Shown piece by piece: positions 35,421 through 44,008 of a stretch of DNA of 64,000 bases. The notes beneath the pieces are model-generated. The model searched no databases and was not told the DNA's origin. It was given only the letters and a program-made list of their open reading frames with translations. The DNA is taken from positions 116,488-180,487 of the forward strand of contig CAZBNB010000001.1 in the NCBI GenBank assembly GCA_964493245.1. The letters are read 5' to 3'. Every line of letters starts with the position of its first letter. The first letter of the stretch is position 1. The position numbers and the translations under genes are program-made. This DNA is from CAZBNB01 sp964493245 (lineage in GTDB: Bacteria; Pseudomonadota; Gammaproteobacteria; Legionellales; Legionellaceae).

Positions 35421-36607
35421 AATACATTTCCTAAATTTAAAATCGGCAAATATAAAGCAAGAATCAGTGCGCCGATACCCAATCCTAATAGTGCCATGAG
35501 TAATGGCTCAAAAACAGTGGTGAACGTTGTCAGGCGTTGTTCTACTTCATGCTCACAATGGCTGGCCATGTGTTGTAGTGTCGTTGATAAGGTACCCGTT
35601 TCTTCGCCCAAACGAAACAAATGAAAAAGAAAGGTTGGAAACAGGGCTTCTTTTTCCAGCGCGATACATACCGGTTCGCCTTGCTTTAATCCATTGATGA
35701 TACGACGTATTTTATCTCGATAATACTGATATCCAGCTACCTGTTCGATGGCTTCAAATGCGTCTAGTAATGAGGCGCCACAAGCATAAGTCGTACGTAA
35801 GGTATTGACTAATCTAGCCAGTGTGGAAAGTCTCAGCAATGGCCCAATCAGAGGTGTCCTCAAAACCCATCGTTCTAATTTAGAAGCAACGTCAGATCGA
35901 TACCGCAAGGTTTTTTTAAAAAGATAACCGAAACTGAGCACGCTTAGGGTAATCATCACACCATGCTGTTGCAAACAATGGGCACTGTATATGAGACCAC
36001 GTGTTGGCCAAGGCATGGTTGCGGAAAAGTAATGATAAAATGCCTCAAATTGTGGCACGACCATCGTCAATAAGCCAAATAAGATTAAGCTGGATAGCAA
36101 TAATATAGTTAGAGGATACGTTAATGCTTTGCGTACGCGCTGTTTGAACTGCGCTTGTTGGGAAAAATCATCGGCGATATATTGAAATACATCAGGTAAT
36201 GTACCAAATCGCTCCCCCATCCTCACCCAGTGACACACCAGCGTTGAAAAGCAATCCGGATGTTGTGTCATGGCCTCAGAAAAAGCATGCCCTGATCGCA
36301 GCTGATGTTGCATGCTGTCTAGTATTTTTCTCAGTGTCAGATTCGATTGGTTCAATGCCATGGCTTGCATCAAAGACACTATCGGCATATTTTGGCGTAA
36401 GCTATTGGCTAATTGTTGAAAACATAAGCTTAGCATAGATGCGCTCACAGGGCGTTTAATGGTAAAAACGTCACACCGATGCAAGCGTTGTACCACGATG
36501 CCTTGTTGTAACAAATGTTGTTTTGCGGCATAGCGTGATCGCGCGGTTATTTTTCCTGCGTGTGTTTCACCTAAGAGATTGATTCCCGACCAACTATAAT
36601 GCCACAC
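35417..36607 (-). CDS. pilC: type IV pilus inner-membrane assembly protein
   Basis: GspF/PilC-family platform protein of the pilus motor. The 396-residue length is typical. It has two repeated cytoplasmic helical domains, each with the family pattern (QQLANSLRQNMPIVSLMQAM; STLARLVNTLRTTYACGASL), and three membrane segments, including YPLTILLLSSLILFGLLTMVV and LLMALLGLGIGALILALYLP. It overlaps pilB by 14 bases upstream and pilD by 4 downstream. It partners the PilB ATPase in pilus extension and possibly DNA uptake. Confidence 0.95.
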   Translation of the reverse strand: MWHYSWSGINLLGETHAGKITARSRYAAKQHLLQQGIVVQRLHRCDVFTIKRPVSASMLSLCFQQLANSLRQNMPIVSLMQAMALNQSNLTLRKILDSMQHQLRSGHAFSEAMTQHPDCFSTLVCHWVRMGERFGTLPDVFQYIADDFSQQAQFKQRVRKALTYPLTILLLSSLILFGLLTMVVPQFEAFYHYFSATMPWPTRGLIYSAHCLQQHGVMITLSVLSFGYLFKKTLRYRSDVASKLERWVLRTPLIGPLLRLSTLARLVNTLRTTYACGASLLDAFEAIEQVAGYQYYRDKIRRIINGLKQGEPVCIALEKEALFPTFLFHLFRLGEETGTLSTTLQHMASHCEHEVEQRLTTFTTVFEPLLMALLGLGIGALILALYLPILNLGNVL

Positions 36608-38294
36608 GTATCACCTCCTCAAAGCTGGTAGTGCCAGATGCAGCATGTATTAAGCCAGCCTGATATAAGGTATGCATTCCTTCTTTTTGTGCTTGATACA
36701 TCAGTTTTGCGGGTTCAATTGACTGTTGATTGAGCACAAGATGATTCATCGTTGGGCTTATGGGCATCATTTCAAAAACGGCGATACGTGTGCGATAACC
36801 CGTATTGCATTTTTGACATCCTTGCGCGCGATAAAAATGCTGTGTTTTTGCATCCTGGCTTGTATAACCTAAATGCATGAGTTCTTCTAGTGTGTAGTCA
36901 GAGCGACGTACTTTACAAAGAGGACATAGTTGCCTGATGAGTCGCTGGGCAATAATTAAATTTAAACTGCTCATGATTTGAAAAGCCGGCACCCCTAAGT
37001 GAATTAATCGCGTTAAACTCTCTGCTGCATTGTTGGTGTGTAGCGTGGCTAAAACCAAATGACCGGTTTGTGATGCTTTGATAGCAATTTCAGCGGTTTC
37101 CAAATCACGAATTTCACCAATCATGATGACATCCGGATCTTGGCGTAAAAAGGTACGTAAAACACGAGCAAAACTCAACCCAATTTTAGCGTTGACTTGC
37201 ACTTGATTGAGACCGTGGCATTTAATTTCAACCGGATCTTCGACTGTTAAAATATTTTTTTCACCGGTATTTAAATGATTTAATGCGGCATACAGCGTTG
37301 TTGATTTCCCGCTTCCAGTTGGGCCTGTCACTAAAATCAAGCCTTGAGAGCGTGACAGCGCTTTTAATAAACATTGTTTATCTCGGATTGAAAGTGCTAA
37401 GCCATCCAATTGTAATGGCAGTAAACGTTCCGTGTGTAACAAACGCACGACGAGTTTTTCCCCATGTACAGTCGGGCAGGAGCTGACACGACATTCAACG
37501 TGTGAAGTCTGATGAGAAAAACTAAATCGACCATCTTGTGGTAAGCGTCGCTCGGATATATCCATGTTTGCCATGATTTTTAAACGCGCACTGATACGCG
37601 AAGCAAGCCATCGATGAGGGGCTGTGATATCAGTGAGTAGGCCATCTTGACGAAATCGAATACGATAATTTTCCGCATGGGGCTCAAAGTGGATATCGGA
37701 TGCTTGTTGAGCGAGAGCTTGGGTTAGTAATCGATGAATAAATTGTACAACGGGCGCATCTTCTGCTGTTGCTTCAGAAGTAAATACATCTTCGGATGCA
37801 GTGGCTTGCTGTTGTGTGGCATATTGAGATAATTGATGCTGCTCACATTGGGTTAAATACGGTTGCAGGCGCTGAGACAATTGTAATGTGTTCGCAACCA
37901 TCGGAATAATGTGCATGCCGGTATGAAATTGTAGCGTATGCCAAGCGTGGTGATCGCTGGGATCGTCAATAGCGATATAAAGCGATGTTTGATGGTAACC
38001 CACAGGCAAGATATGGTGTGTTTGTAACAAAGTGAATAGGGTCGGTGTGGTTAAATAAAAAGGTTCCAATGCCTGCGTGAAAACGGGTTTATCTAGATCG
38101 AGGTATGGTAGATTAAAATGTGCAGCCAAGGCCATGGCGATGGTTTGCGCATCCAGCACACCTTGTGTCACAACAGACGTAACAAAACGTTGGTTGTGCG
38201 CAACGGCGCTTTGTTGTAGCGACACAGCAGCCGCTTTTGTCAGCAGTTGTTTATCAACTAAAAGCTTAGCAGTGCCATGTAAAGTGACATCCAT
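36594..38294 (-). CDS. pilB: type IV pilus assembly ATPase
   Basis: Hexameric extension ATPase. Walker A is GPTGSGKSTTLY, Walker B is DVIMIGEIRDLETAE, with the Asp box and His box of the GspE family. A four-Cys zinc site (CPLC ... CQKC) is near the C-terminus, and an N-terminal MshEN-like domain is present. The frame is open to 38471, but the extra N-terminal codons are encoded mostly by the transposon-like repeat at 38385-38454. The ATG at 38294 (start MDVTLHGTAKLL) gives 566 residues, the usual PilB length. No strong ribosome site is visible before it; an ATG at 38333 is an alternative. pilC overlaps the 3' end. Confidence 0.94.
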   Translation of the reverse strand: MDVTLHGTAKLLVDKQLLTKAAAVSLQQSAVAHNQRFVTSVVTQGVLDAQTIAMALAAHFNLPYLDLDKPVFTQALEPFYLTTPTLFTLLQTHHILPVGYHQTSLYIAIDDPSDHHAWHTLQFHTGMHIIPMVANTLQLSQRLQPYLTQCEQHQLSQYATQQQATASEDVFTSEATAEDAPVVQFIHRLLTQALAQQASDIHFEPHAENYRIRFRQDGLLTDITAPHRWLASRISARLKIMANMDISERRLPQDGRFSFSHQTSHVECRVSSCPTVHGEKLVVRLLHTERLLPLQLDGLALSIRDKQCLLKALSRSQGLILVTGPTGSGKSTTLYAALNHLNTGEKNILTVEDPVEIKCHGLNQVQVNAKIGLSFARVLRTFLRQDPDVIMIGEIRDLETAEIAIKASQTGHLVLATLHTNNAAESLTRLIHLGVPAFQIMSSLNLIIAQRLIRQLCPLCKVRRSDYTLEELMHLGYTSQDAKTQHFYRAQGCQKCNTGYRTRIAVFEMMPISPTMNHLVLNQQSIEPAKLMYQAQKEGMHTLYQAGLIHAASGTTSFEEVIRVAL

Positions 38295-38384
38295 GATGAT
38301 TGTTCGCGAGGATTTCCATATGACTTGAATCATAATAGAAAGTGGTGGTGTCGTAAAGCATCGGTTTGATCTGTTCTTACATTT

Positions 38385-38454
38385 ACAGGACTTACGCAAA
38401 ACAACGAGGTCTAGGCGAATCCAACAAAGAGATCGATGTTTTGCGTAAGTTCTG
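38385..38454. mobile_element. MITE-A copy 2 (internally deleted)
   Basis: About 70 bp. It carries both MITE-A ends (ACAGGACTTACGCAAAACA at left, TTTTGCGTAAGTTCTG at right) and the subterminal GAGGTC/AAGAGATCG parts, but lacks about 55 bp of the AT-rich core found in copies 1 and 3. It sits about 90 bp upstream of the pilB start, between pilB and the divergent 1442-residue gene. Confidence 0.8.
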
Positions 38455-38507
38455 ATTGAGAAAAATCCCATCTATCCACACAATCAAAATATAAAGCGAA
38501 ATCAAAA

Positions 38508-38536
38508 TTGCAGACGAAGCAAATTAAGATTATAAT
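38508..38536 (+). promoter_or_regulatory. sigma70-type promoter of the 1442-residue gene
   Basis: TTGCAG (38508-38513), 17-bp spacer, TATAAT (38531-38536, perfect -10), 33 bases before the preferred ATG at 38569. Confidence 0.65.
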
Positions 38537-38568
38537 ATAATAACAGTTTGCATATATTTGGTACAAAT

Positions 38569-41500
38569 ATGTTTGGAAAAAAAGCCTGGGGAAACGTTTC
38601 ATTCAAGTCTACTGAGACAAGAGCTGCCATCGAGGCGATAGAAAAAGCTTTTTCCGACGAGGGTCTGTTTACGCTTACAAAAGAGCTGGTTGTACTCAAG
38701 AATCCCAGCCAGGGAAAAATTCCTGACAAGCTTTGCGCCGCAGCAAGTCAAGCAGATAGCGAAGCATTTTCTACATTCGTCGGTAGTTGGAGTGACGCGG
38801 ATTTTCAGAGCAATAACAGTGCTTTGAATGGTTTTAATGGACGTTATTTGGCCAATCAATTAGGCCATGAGATTGTCCATCTCTTGTCTGCAGACGAATA
38901 CTTTCGTTATGGAATAGCTTACCAGTCCCTGAAGCCACAATCGAAAAGCCCTGGCAACGAAATCAATACAGCGTTTATAAAACAAGTCAAAAATAAAATA
39001 CTTAAAGATAGCTTGAAGGAAGTTAAAACGATCTTAAAAGATAACCCATCAAAACTACCGACAGCAACGTTGGAATTGGCTAAAAGCATGCTCGATAGTA
39101 TTTTGCATGAATCAAATGACGATCAAATTGTTGATTTGCGACACTTAAAGAAATTTTTAGGGACTGATTGGGCAAAAGGCGTATTGCCATCGGTTCATAC
39201 CAATTCTCCACAGGTATTTCATAAAAACATGCGTGATTATGAGGAGCATAAACCCTTACTAGATAAATTTAAAAAACAATTAAGTCATTATAATTCCAAA
39301 ATTGAAATTCAGCGTGCTTACGATGAGATTAAAACCGAGTTTCTTACGCCTGCAAATGAAGATGAGTTTAACAAACTCAAAAGAACAGCACACAATGCAT
39401 TTGTCTGGTTTAATAACCAGTTACACCATGTTAATTCAGATGGCACCATGCGTAGATTGCCCACTGATTTGCAACAGGTTATTTGGGGTAGCACCCCATA
39501 TGAGGTTCCAAACACGGGTGATATGTCGGCTGCCATCGAAATGGTTAGTCCGCCTATCACGCTTGAACAGCAAAAAAAATTGGATTCGAATAAATTTTAT
39601 TTGATTCATTACGCATCAACAAATACCTATCGTGTTGGTTATAAAGACAACGGTTCTTATCGAGAAAAAGCGCTTAATACACTGTTGGGTGATGACGTAC
39701 CTTTTGATCCGGCCGTTGTATTAGCACAACAGACTTTAAAAAAAGTGAAGGAAGGCACATCGCTGCTTGGTGACTACAGAAGGGCAGTGATGGCGCAGTT
39801 ACCGCGTACCGGTAAATATTTTTCTATGGTGCATCAAGGTAAATGGATCTCACTTCCTGAATATGCGTTTGTGCCTCTTGCTACACGACCAGAAAAATTA
39901 GAAAAAAATACGATTTATCTTTATACTGATGAGCAAAATAACGTTCGCTATGCGATCATTACGCCCAATAATGAGCGTGTCTATGATCAAAAATTAGAAG
40001 GTATTTCCAGCGGTAATTTAGTTGATATTGACAAAAATTCCGCATTGCAAAGTCAAGTCCTCAATCAAATTCATAAAAATGGGCATGCGTATAAAGCGTA
40101 TCATAAAAGGATGCTTCCATATTTAAGCGATCCCAACTCAGTGTGGTCGCGATATTGGACAAAACCCGGTCATAAAGAGTTAACCCATAATTGGCGTGAA
40201 AAAAGTACACGCTCGTATGCCATCCGGATGGCGGCAATAAAAGATCAATTTAGTAGTGAGTTTTCAGAATCGCGTCAGGAGGCCCTTAACATGGTTTCCT
40301 TAATGTCAAAGGGCGATTTAAGTGTGAATCAACATATTTGCACTCCAGATTGCGGTATTGCAGCATATTCGACAGGAAATAGGCAAGTCGAAGATTTAAT
40401 CACAGATGAAGATTTTAAAAAGTATTGTCTTAACGAGGATTTTAGTCCTTACATGTATTATTTGCATGACACTTCTTCTGGCGCTAAAGGGCTCTATTTT
40501 GTTGATAAATCGAACGGCACAGCCGTGATCACGAAAGTGACTGTTGTTAAGCGGCTGGTTGAATTTTTACCTAGTGCACTCACCGGGATTAATCCAGAAG
40601 AAAATACGATTGAAAAACTGTATCAAGATATTGATACAATGCTAAAAACAGTTAAATCGCCAATTGATATGTCTTTTTCTGAAGAGACTTGGGTGAAGCT
40701 GGGTATTGATAATGCTACAGAGGGAGTGTTAATTTCCCCTGGAACGATGTCAGAGCCAAATGATGCATCTCAACAAGAAGAATTCCTTAAATATGTTAAA
40801 TCTATTGTTCAAGGTCGTCATCGACTCGTTTTAACGACTAAAACAGTCGGTTCGGAAACAGAATATAATTTACATTTTCCATCTTCCCAGGGTCCGGTGT
40901 CTATCATGCTTAAAAGTAATAAGAATGACGCCAATAATCACTTGTGGTTGATCAAGATTTGGCAACAGCTCGATAATGGGCAACAACCAGTCATTTCTGA
41001 AAAAGAACTTAAAGATTTGAACGCATTACTGCGTGACCATCGCGGATTTCAGCTTCCTAATAGAACGCCTGCCATAGCCAAAATGTCTGATTCATTAAGG
41101 CGAGAGATTGAAGCAAGAACCAATAAAATGCATGTGCCGGTTGATGTGTATGATAATCGGCGAGAAAAATATATGCATATTGAGGTTTCTAATCGATTGT
41201 CTTATGTGGTCGAACAAAGACGAGAATTGTGGCGTCGTTATCCAACACTGCGATTTGATACGTTTAAAGAACAACTAAAGGCCCAAGGTTTTACGATCAT
41301 AGATACCTTGCCTACTGCGCCAGCTGTGTTAAAAGACAAGGAAATCTATCTTGACCCCAACACACTGGCATTGACGATGCTCGTTAATAGTGACGGACCG
41401 CAGACTTTGCTCGTTAGGCAGACTTTTAATACACATCAAGATGCGTTTAATGCAGGGGCAATCGGCACGACGCTGACAGAACCAGACGATGCTGCTCTCA

Positions 41501-42897
41501 GAAAACTCAATCGATCAATCCTTGCCGAATCTTATGTCTCGGAACCAAAAGAACTGGATGAGGACGATTATAAGTGTTTAAGGGATTGGTACGAGGGCGG
41601 TTTAGTTGGTGAGGCTCCGATTAAGTTGAGCAAAAATGAGTTTTATTTATATAAAAATAAAGATGATAAGTGGCTTTGTTTGGGAATAGACCACGATGGT
41701 AAATTTTTTCATACTCACAATCCATTGGCTTCAAAGCCCTCTATTGATGAGATATTGCAAGAAACTGAACAAGCAGGGGTTACTTTAAAGCCTGTATTGA
41801 TACCCGATACAGAAGATGTCCCTTTTCTAAGAAACTGTGAAGAAGTGCAACGTTTGTTTTTTGCCAAAGAAGATAGTCGCCCCAGTAAAGGTCTGTTTAA
41901 CTTAGACTATTTTTCTCTAGGCAAACAAGATTTGCTTAACCTAGACTATTTTCCGATGGAAAAGCGGGTTGAATTAATGGAAATGATGATCGAAGTTGCT
42001 AAGGATCCTAAATCCCCCAAAGCCATGCATTATTTGCGAGAAAATCATACGATGTACATCACTCAAGGTAAACCAACAGCACCGAATAATGACGATGATG
42101 GCTCAAGTTTTTATTTAGATATCCAAGATCCTAATAACCCGACTGTGTATCGATTTGTTAGGAATCAAAAAGGTGAGTCGATAGCAGAAGAAATGAAGTT
42201 AAATAATTTCTTATGGACTACGCCTGCTAAGCGGCTCTATCGTCTTGCTAAGAAGCACAATCAAGGGCAGGAGTTAACAGTAGGAGAAGGAATCCCGATA
42301 TCCTGTAGAGATGTTTATTATAACATCACTCGTCAATCGAATGAGGGTTTTAAAACAGGGACAGCACGTGAAGTGTATGAGGAAGTTCGTCAAGCAGAAA
42401 TTGGTTGGGCCAAAATACTAGAAGCGCTTCTTCTGGCATCCTTAGCGATTCTTATGGGCGCTTTACCGTTTTTTTTGGGTGGTACTTTGGCTGCACTCGG
42501 ATTAGGGATGTTCTCTACAGTAGGGATGGCTGTCGCCGCTGGTATAGCAACTTTCTTTTGCACGAAAGCAGCGATTCTAAAGAATGCTTGGTTGGATGGT
42601 GGCTTAGCTTCGTTTGAAGCAACACTTGACTCACTAAACATCACCAAGTTAAAAGAAAAAGTGAGCTCGTTTGAAAAGATGTTTGAGGTAGATAGTGGAT
42701 TAACGGGCGAGCGTTTTACTACTGCTAATCAGGCTGGAAATATCCCTGCTTTTGAAAATGATGACGGGGTAAGCGTTTTAAGCGAGGCAGGTTCTGATGT
42801 TCAAAGCCTTTCTAGTTCAGGTGACGAAGGTGATGATGATGCAGAAGAAGAAGATGATGACGCGAGTTATACCTCGTGCAATAATGGAACACCATAG
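38569..42897 (+). CDS. giant repeat-containing protein with HEIVH motif and membrane hairpin
   Basis: The frame opens at a TTG (38548), but the ATG at 38569 is preferred: 1442 residues. No known family is recognised. An HEIVH sequence (His100-His104) fits the HExxH zinc-peptidase pattern, in NQLGHEIVHLLSADE. At least five or six blocks resemble a ~35-residue beta-hairpin unit with the pattern L-x-x-N-x-F/I-Y-L-Y, for example LDSNKFYLIHY, LEKNTIYLYTDE, LKDKEIYLDPN and LSKNEFYLYKN. Two hydrophobic segments (~1290-1345; LLASLAILMGALPFFLGG) form a hairpin, and the tail is strongly acidic. No signal peptide. It has its own promoter. The layout suggests a large effector or toxin, which is not proven. 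Confidence 0.78.
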   Translation: MFGKKAWGNVSFKSTETRAAIEAIEKAFSDEGLFTLTKELVVLKNPSQGKIPDKLCAAASQADSEAFSTFVGSWSDADFQSNNSALNGFNGRYLANQLGHEIVHLLSADEYFRYGIAYQSLKPQSKSPGNEINTAFIKQVKNKILKDSLKEVKTILKDNPSKLPTATLELAKSMLDSILHESNDDQIVDLRHLKKFLGTDWAKGVLPSVHTNSPQVFHKNMRDYEEHKPLLDKFKKQLSHYNSKIEIQRAYDEIKTEFLTPANEDEFNKLKRTAHNAFVWFNNQLHHVNSDGTMRRLPTDLQQVIWGSTPYEVPNTGDMSAAIEMVSPPITLEQQKKLDSNKFYLIHYASTNTYRVGYKDNGSYREKALNTLLGDDVPFDPAVVLAQQTLKKVKEGTSLLGDYRRAVMAQLPRTGKYFSMVHQGKWISLPEYAFVPLATRPEKLEKNTIYLYTDEQNNVRYAIITPNNERVYDQKLEGISSGNLVDIDKNSALQSQVLNQIHKNGHAYKAYHKRMLPYLSDPNSVWSRYWTKPGHKELTHNWREKSTRSYAIRMAAIKDQFSSEFSESRQEALNMVSLMSKGDLSVNQHICTPDCGIAAYSTGNRQVEDLITDEDFKKYCLNEDFSPYMYYLHDTSSGAKGLYFVDKSNGTAVITKVTVVKRLVEFLPSALTGINPEENTIEKLYQDIDTMLKTVKSPIDMSFSEETWVKLGIDNATEGVLISPGTMSEPNDASQQEEFLKYVKSIVQGRHRLVLTTKTVGSETEYNLHFPSSQGPVSIMLKSNKNDANNHLWLIKIWQQLDNGQQPVISEKELKDLNALLRDHRGFQLPNRTPAIAKMSDSLRREIEARTNKMHVPVDVYDNRREKYMHIEVSNRLSYVVEQRRELWRRYPTLRFDTFKEQLKAQGFTIIDTLPTAPAVLKDKEIYLDPNTLALTMLVNSDGPQTLLVRQTFNTHQDAFNAGAIGTTLTEPDDAALRKLNRSILAESYVSEPKELDEDDYKCLRDWYEGGLVGEAPIKLSKNEFYLYKNKDDKWLCLGIDHDGKFFHTHNPLASKPSIDEILQETEQAGVTLKPVLIPDTEDVPFLRNCEEVQRLFFAKEDSRPSKGLFNLDYFSLGKQDLLNLDYFPMEKRVELMEMMIEVAKDPKSPKAMHYLRENHTMYITQGKPTAPNNDDDGSSFYLDIQDPNNPTVYRFVRNQKGESIAEEMKLNNFLWTTPAKRLYRLAKKHNQGQELTVGEGIPISCRDVYYNITRQSNEGFKTGTAREVYEEVRQAEIGWAKILEALLLASLAILMGALPFFLGGTLAALGLGMFSTVGMAVAAGIATFFCTKAAILKNAWLDGGLASFEATLDSLNITKLKEKVSSFEKMFEVDSGLTGERFTTANQAGNIPAFENDDGVSVLSEAGSDVQSLSSSGDEGDDDAEEEDDDASYTSCNNGTP

Positions 42898-42943
42898 ATG
42901 CGCCAAATACAGTCGTTCGGTCAACGAGCATGAACATTTACTT

Positions 42944-42979
42944 AAAAAAAAGCCCGCTACTAAAAAATAGTAACGGGCT
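42944..42979 (-). terminator. rho-independent terminator of csp
   Basis: On the minus strand, a 12-bp stem (plus-strand arms 42951-42962 and 42968-42979, one G-U pair in RNA) with a 5-base loop is followed by a run of seven T residues (42950-42944). It lies 28 bases past the csp stop. With its A-rich loop and C-rich arm it may also help end the plus-strand gene at 42897. Confidence 0.88.
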
Positions 42980-43006
42980 CTTCCGAAAATACGAATAACC
43001 AATAAG

Positions 43007-43213
43007 TTAAACGACTTCGACGTCCTCTGCCTGAGGTCCTTTCTGACCTTGGCCTGGCTTGAACATCACAGCGGCGCCTTCAGATAATGTTTTGAAGCCA
43101 CTGCCTGCGATTGCGCTAAAATGAACAAAGTAATCTTTGCCATTGCTTTCAATAAAACCAAAGCCTTTGCTTTCGTTAAACCATTTAACTGTACCACGAA
43201 CTTTTTCTGACAT
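43007..43213 (-). CDS. cold shock-like protein (CspA family)
   Basis: 68 residues, a single cold-shock domain that binds single-stranded nucleic acid and melts RNA structure. RNP1 is KGFGFI and RNP2 is YFVHFSAI, with Tyr where most relatives have Val. The N-terminal TVKWFNESKGFGF matches the family. The ATG at 43213 is 3 residues before the conserved GTVKWF, as usual. It is monocistronic, with a strong terminator at 42979-42944. Whether it is cold-induced cannot be told; its leader (before 43213) is shorter than in the classic cold-induced cspA. Confidence 0.95.
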   Translation of the reverse strand: MSEKVRGTVKWFNESKGFGFIESNGKDYFVHFSAIAGSGFKTLSEGAAVMFKPGQGQKGPQAEDVEVV

Positions 43214-43383
43214 GTTTTCTTATCCTAATTAACTGGAATCGCATTGTAACATTGAAAATTTCAACTTGCCAAGACATTTTGATATGTTTTTTAAAATTTA
43301 ACTACGTTGACTCAATGTGGCGTCATCTTTACTACTTTACTTTTTTCATACGCCGCCCCTACCGGCCTGATTTGCTTAAAATA

Positions 43384-43427
43384 GATGATTCAGATTATAC
43401 TGAATCATCAGGAAGCGGTTCCGCTTC
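43384..43427. promoter_or_regulatory. two consecutive hairpins in front of dsbB
   Basis: A 10-bp inverted repeat GATGATTCAG / CTGAATCATC (43384-43393 and 43400-43409, 6-base loop) is followed by GAAGCGG-TT-CCGCTTC (43412-43427) and then GGCTTTTG. The pair resembles a leader attenuator or a weak terminator before dsbB at 43467. The rest of the csp-dsbB gap shows nothing clear. Confidence 0.5.
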
Positions 43428-43466
43428 GGCTTTTGTTCGCTCTTATCAATAAAGAAGGTTTGCGCT

Positions 43467-44000
43467 ATGAATCGAATGACATATCGTAATATCCAGCACG
43501 TCATGCTTTTTTTGACAATTTTGGCGCTGGTATATGCATTTTATGCGGAGTACGTTGAAAAGCTTGAGCCTTGTCCTTTGTGTTTGATGCAACGTTTTTG
43601 CGCTTTTGCTTTGGGCTTTTTATGTTTGGTGGGTTTAAGTTTGCGTACCCTACATCGCGCCAGAATATTGGCTTGGGTGCAAATTATCATTGCTTGTGCG
43701 GGTATTTATTTTGCTTCACGTCAATTATGGTTGCAATCGCTTCCATCTGAACAAGCGCAAATGTGTATGCCGGGCTTGAATGCTTTGGTTCGCTACTTTT
43801 CAATGGAAGCGATTCTCAAAGCTTTTTTTTGGGGATCTCATGAATGTTCTGAGGTGACTGGGCGTTGGTTAGGTTTATCCATGGCCGCTTGGTCCGCGAT
43901 TTATTTTGTGTTTCTTACGGTTACCAATGGTTTATTGGTTATCATGTTGACCTTGACGCTTACAAGTACAAATAATAAAATTCCGCCCTCCGTCGATTGA
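43467..44000 (+). CDS. dsbB: disulfide bond formation protein B
   Basis: Inner-membrane quinone reductase that reoxidises periplasmic DsbA. The first redox pair is in EPCPLCLMQR (Cys-x-x-Cys after the first membrane segment). The second pair is represented by MCMPG and SHECSEVTGRW in the second periplasmic loop. Four membrane segments and 177 residues are usual. The ATG at 43467 follows GAAGG. The tgt start codon lies 8 bases past the stop. dsbA is not in the window. Confidence 0.95.
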   Translation: MNRMTYRNIQHVMLFLTILALVYAFYAEYVEKLEPCPLCLMQRFCAFALGFLCLVGLSLRTLHRARILAWVQIIIACAGIYFASRQLWLQSLPSEQAQMCMPGLNALVRYFSMEAILKAFFWGSHECSEVTGRWLGLSMAAWSAIYFVFLTVTNGLLVIMLTLTLTSTNNKIPPSVD

Positions 44001-44008
44001 TTGTTTGC

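Noticed and set aside
38295..38471. N-terminal extension of the pilB frame
   Set aside because: Much of it is MITE-A sequence; PilB homology begins at the ATG at 38294.
43252..43452. 66-codon frame before dsbB
   Set aside because: Its second half is the translation of the two inverted repeats; no start signal or family is seen.
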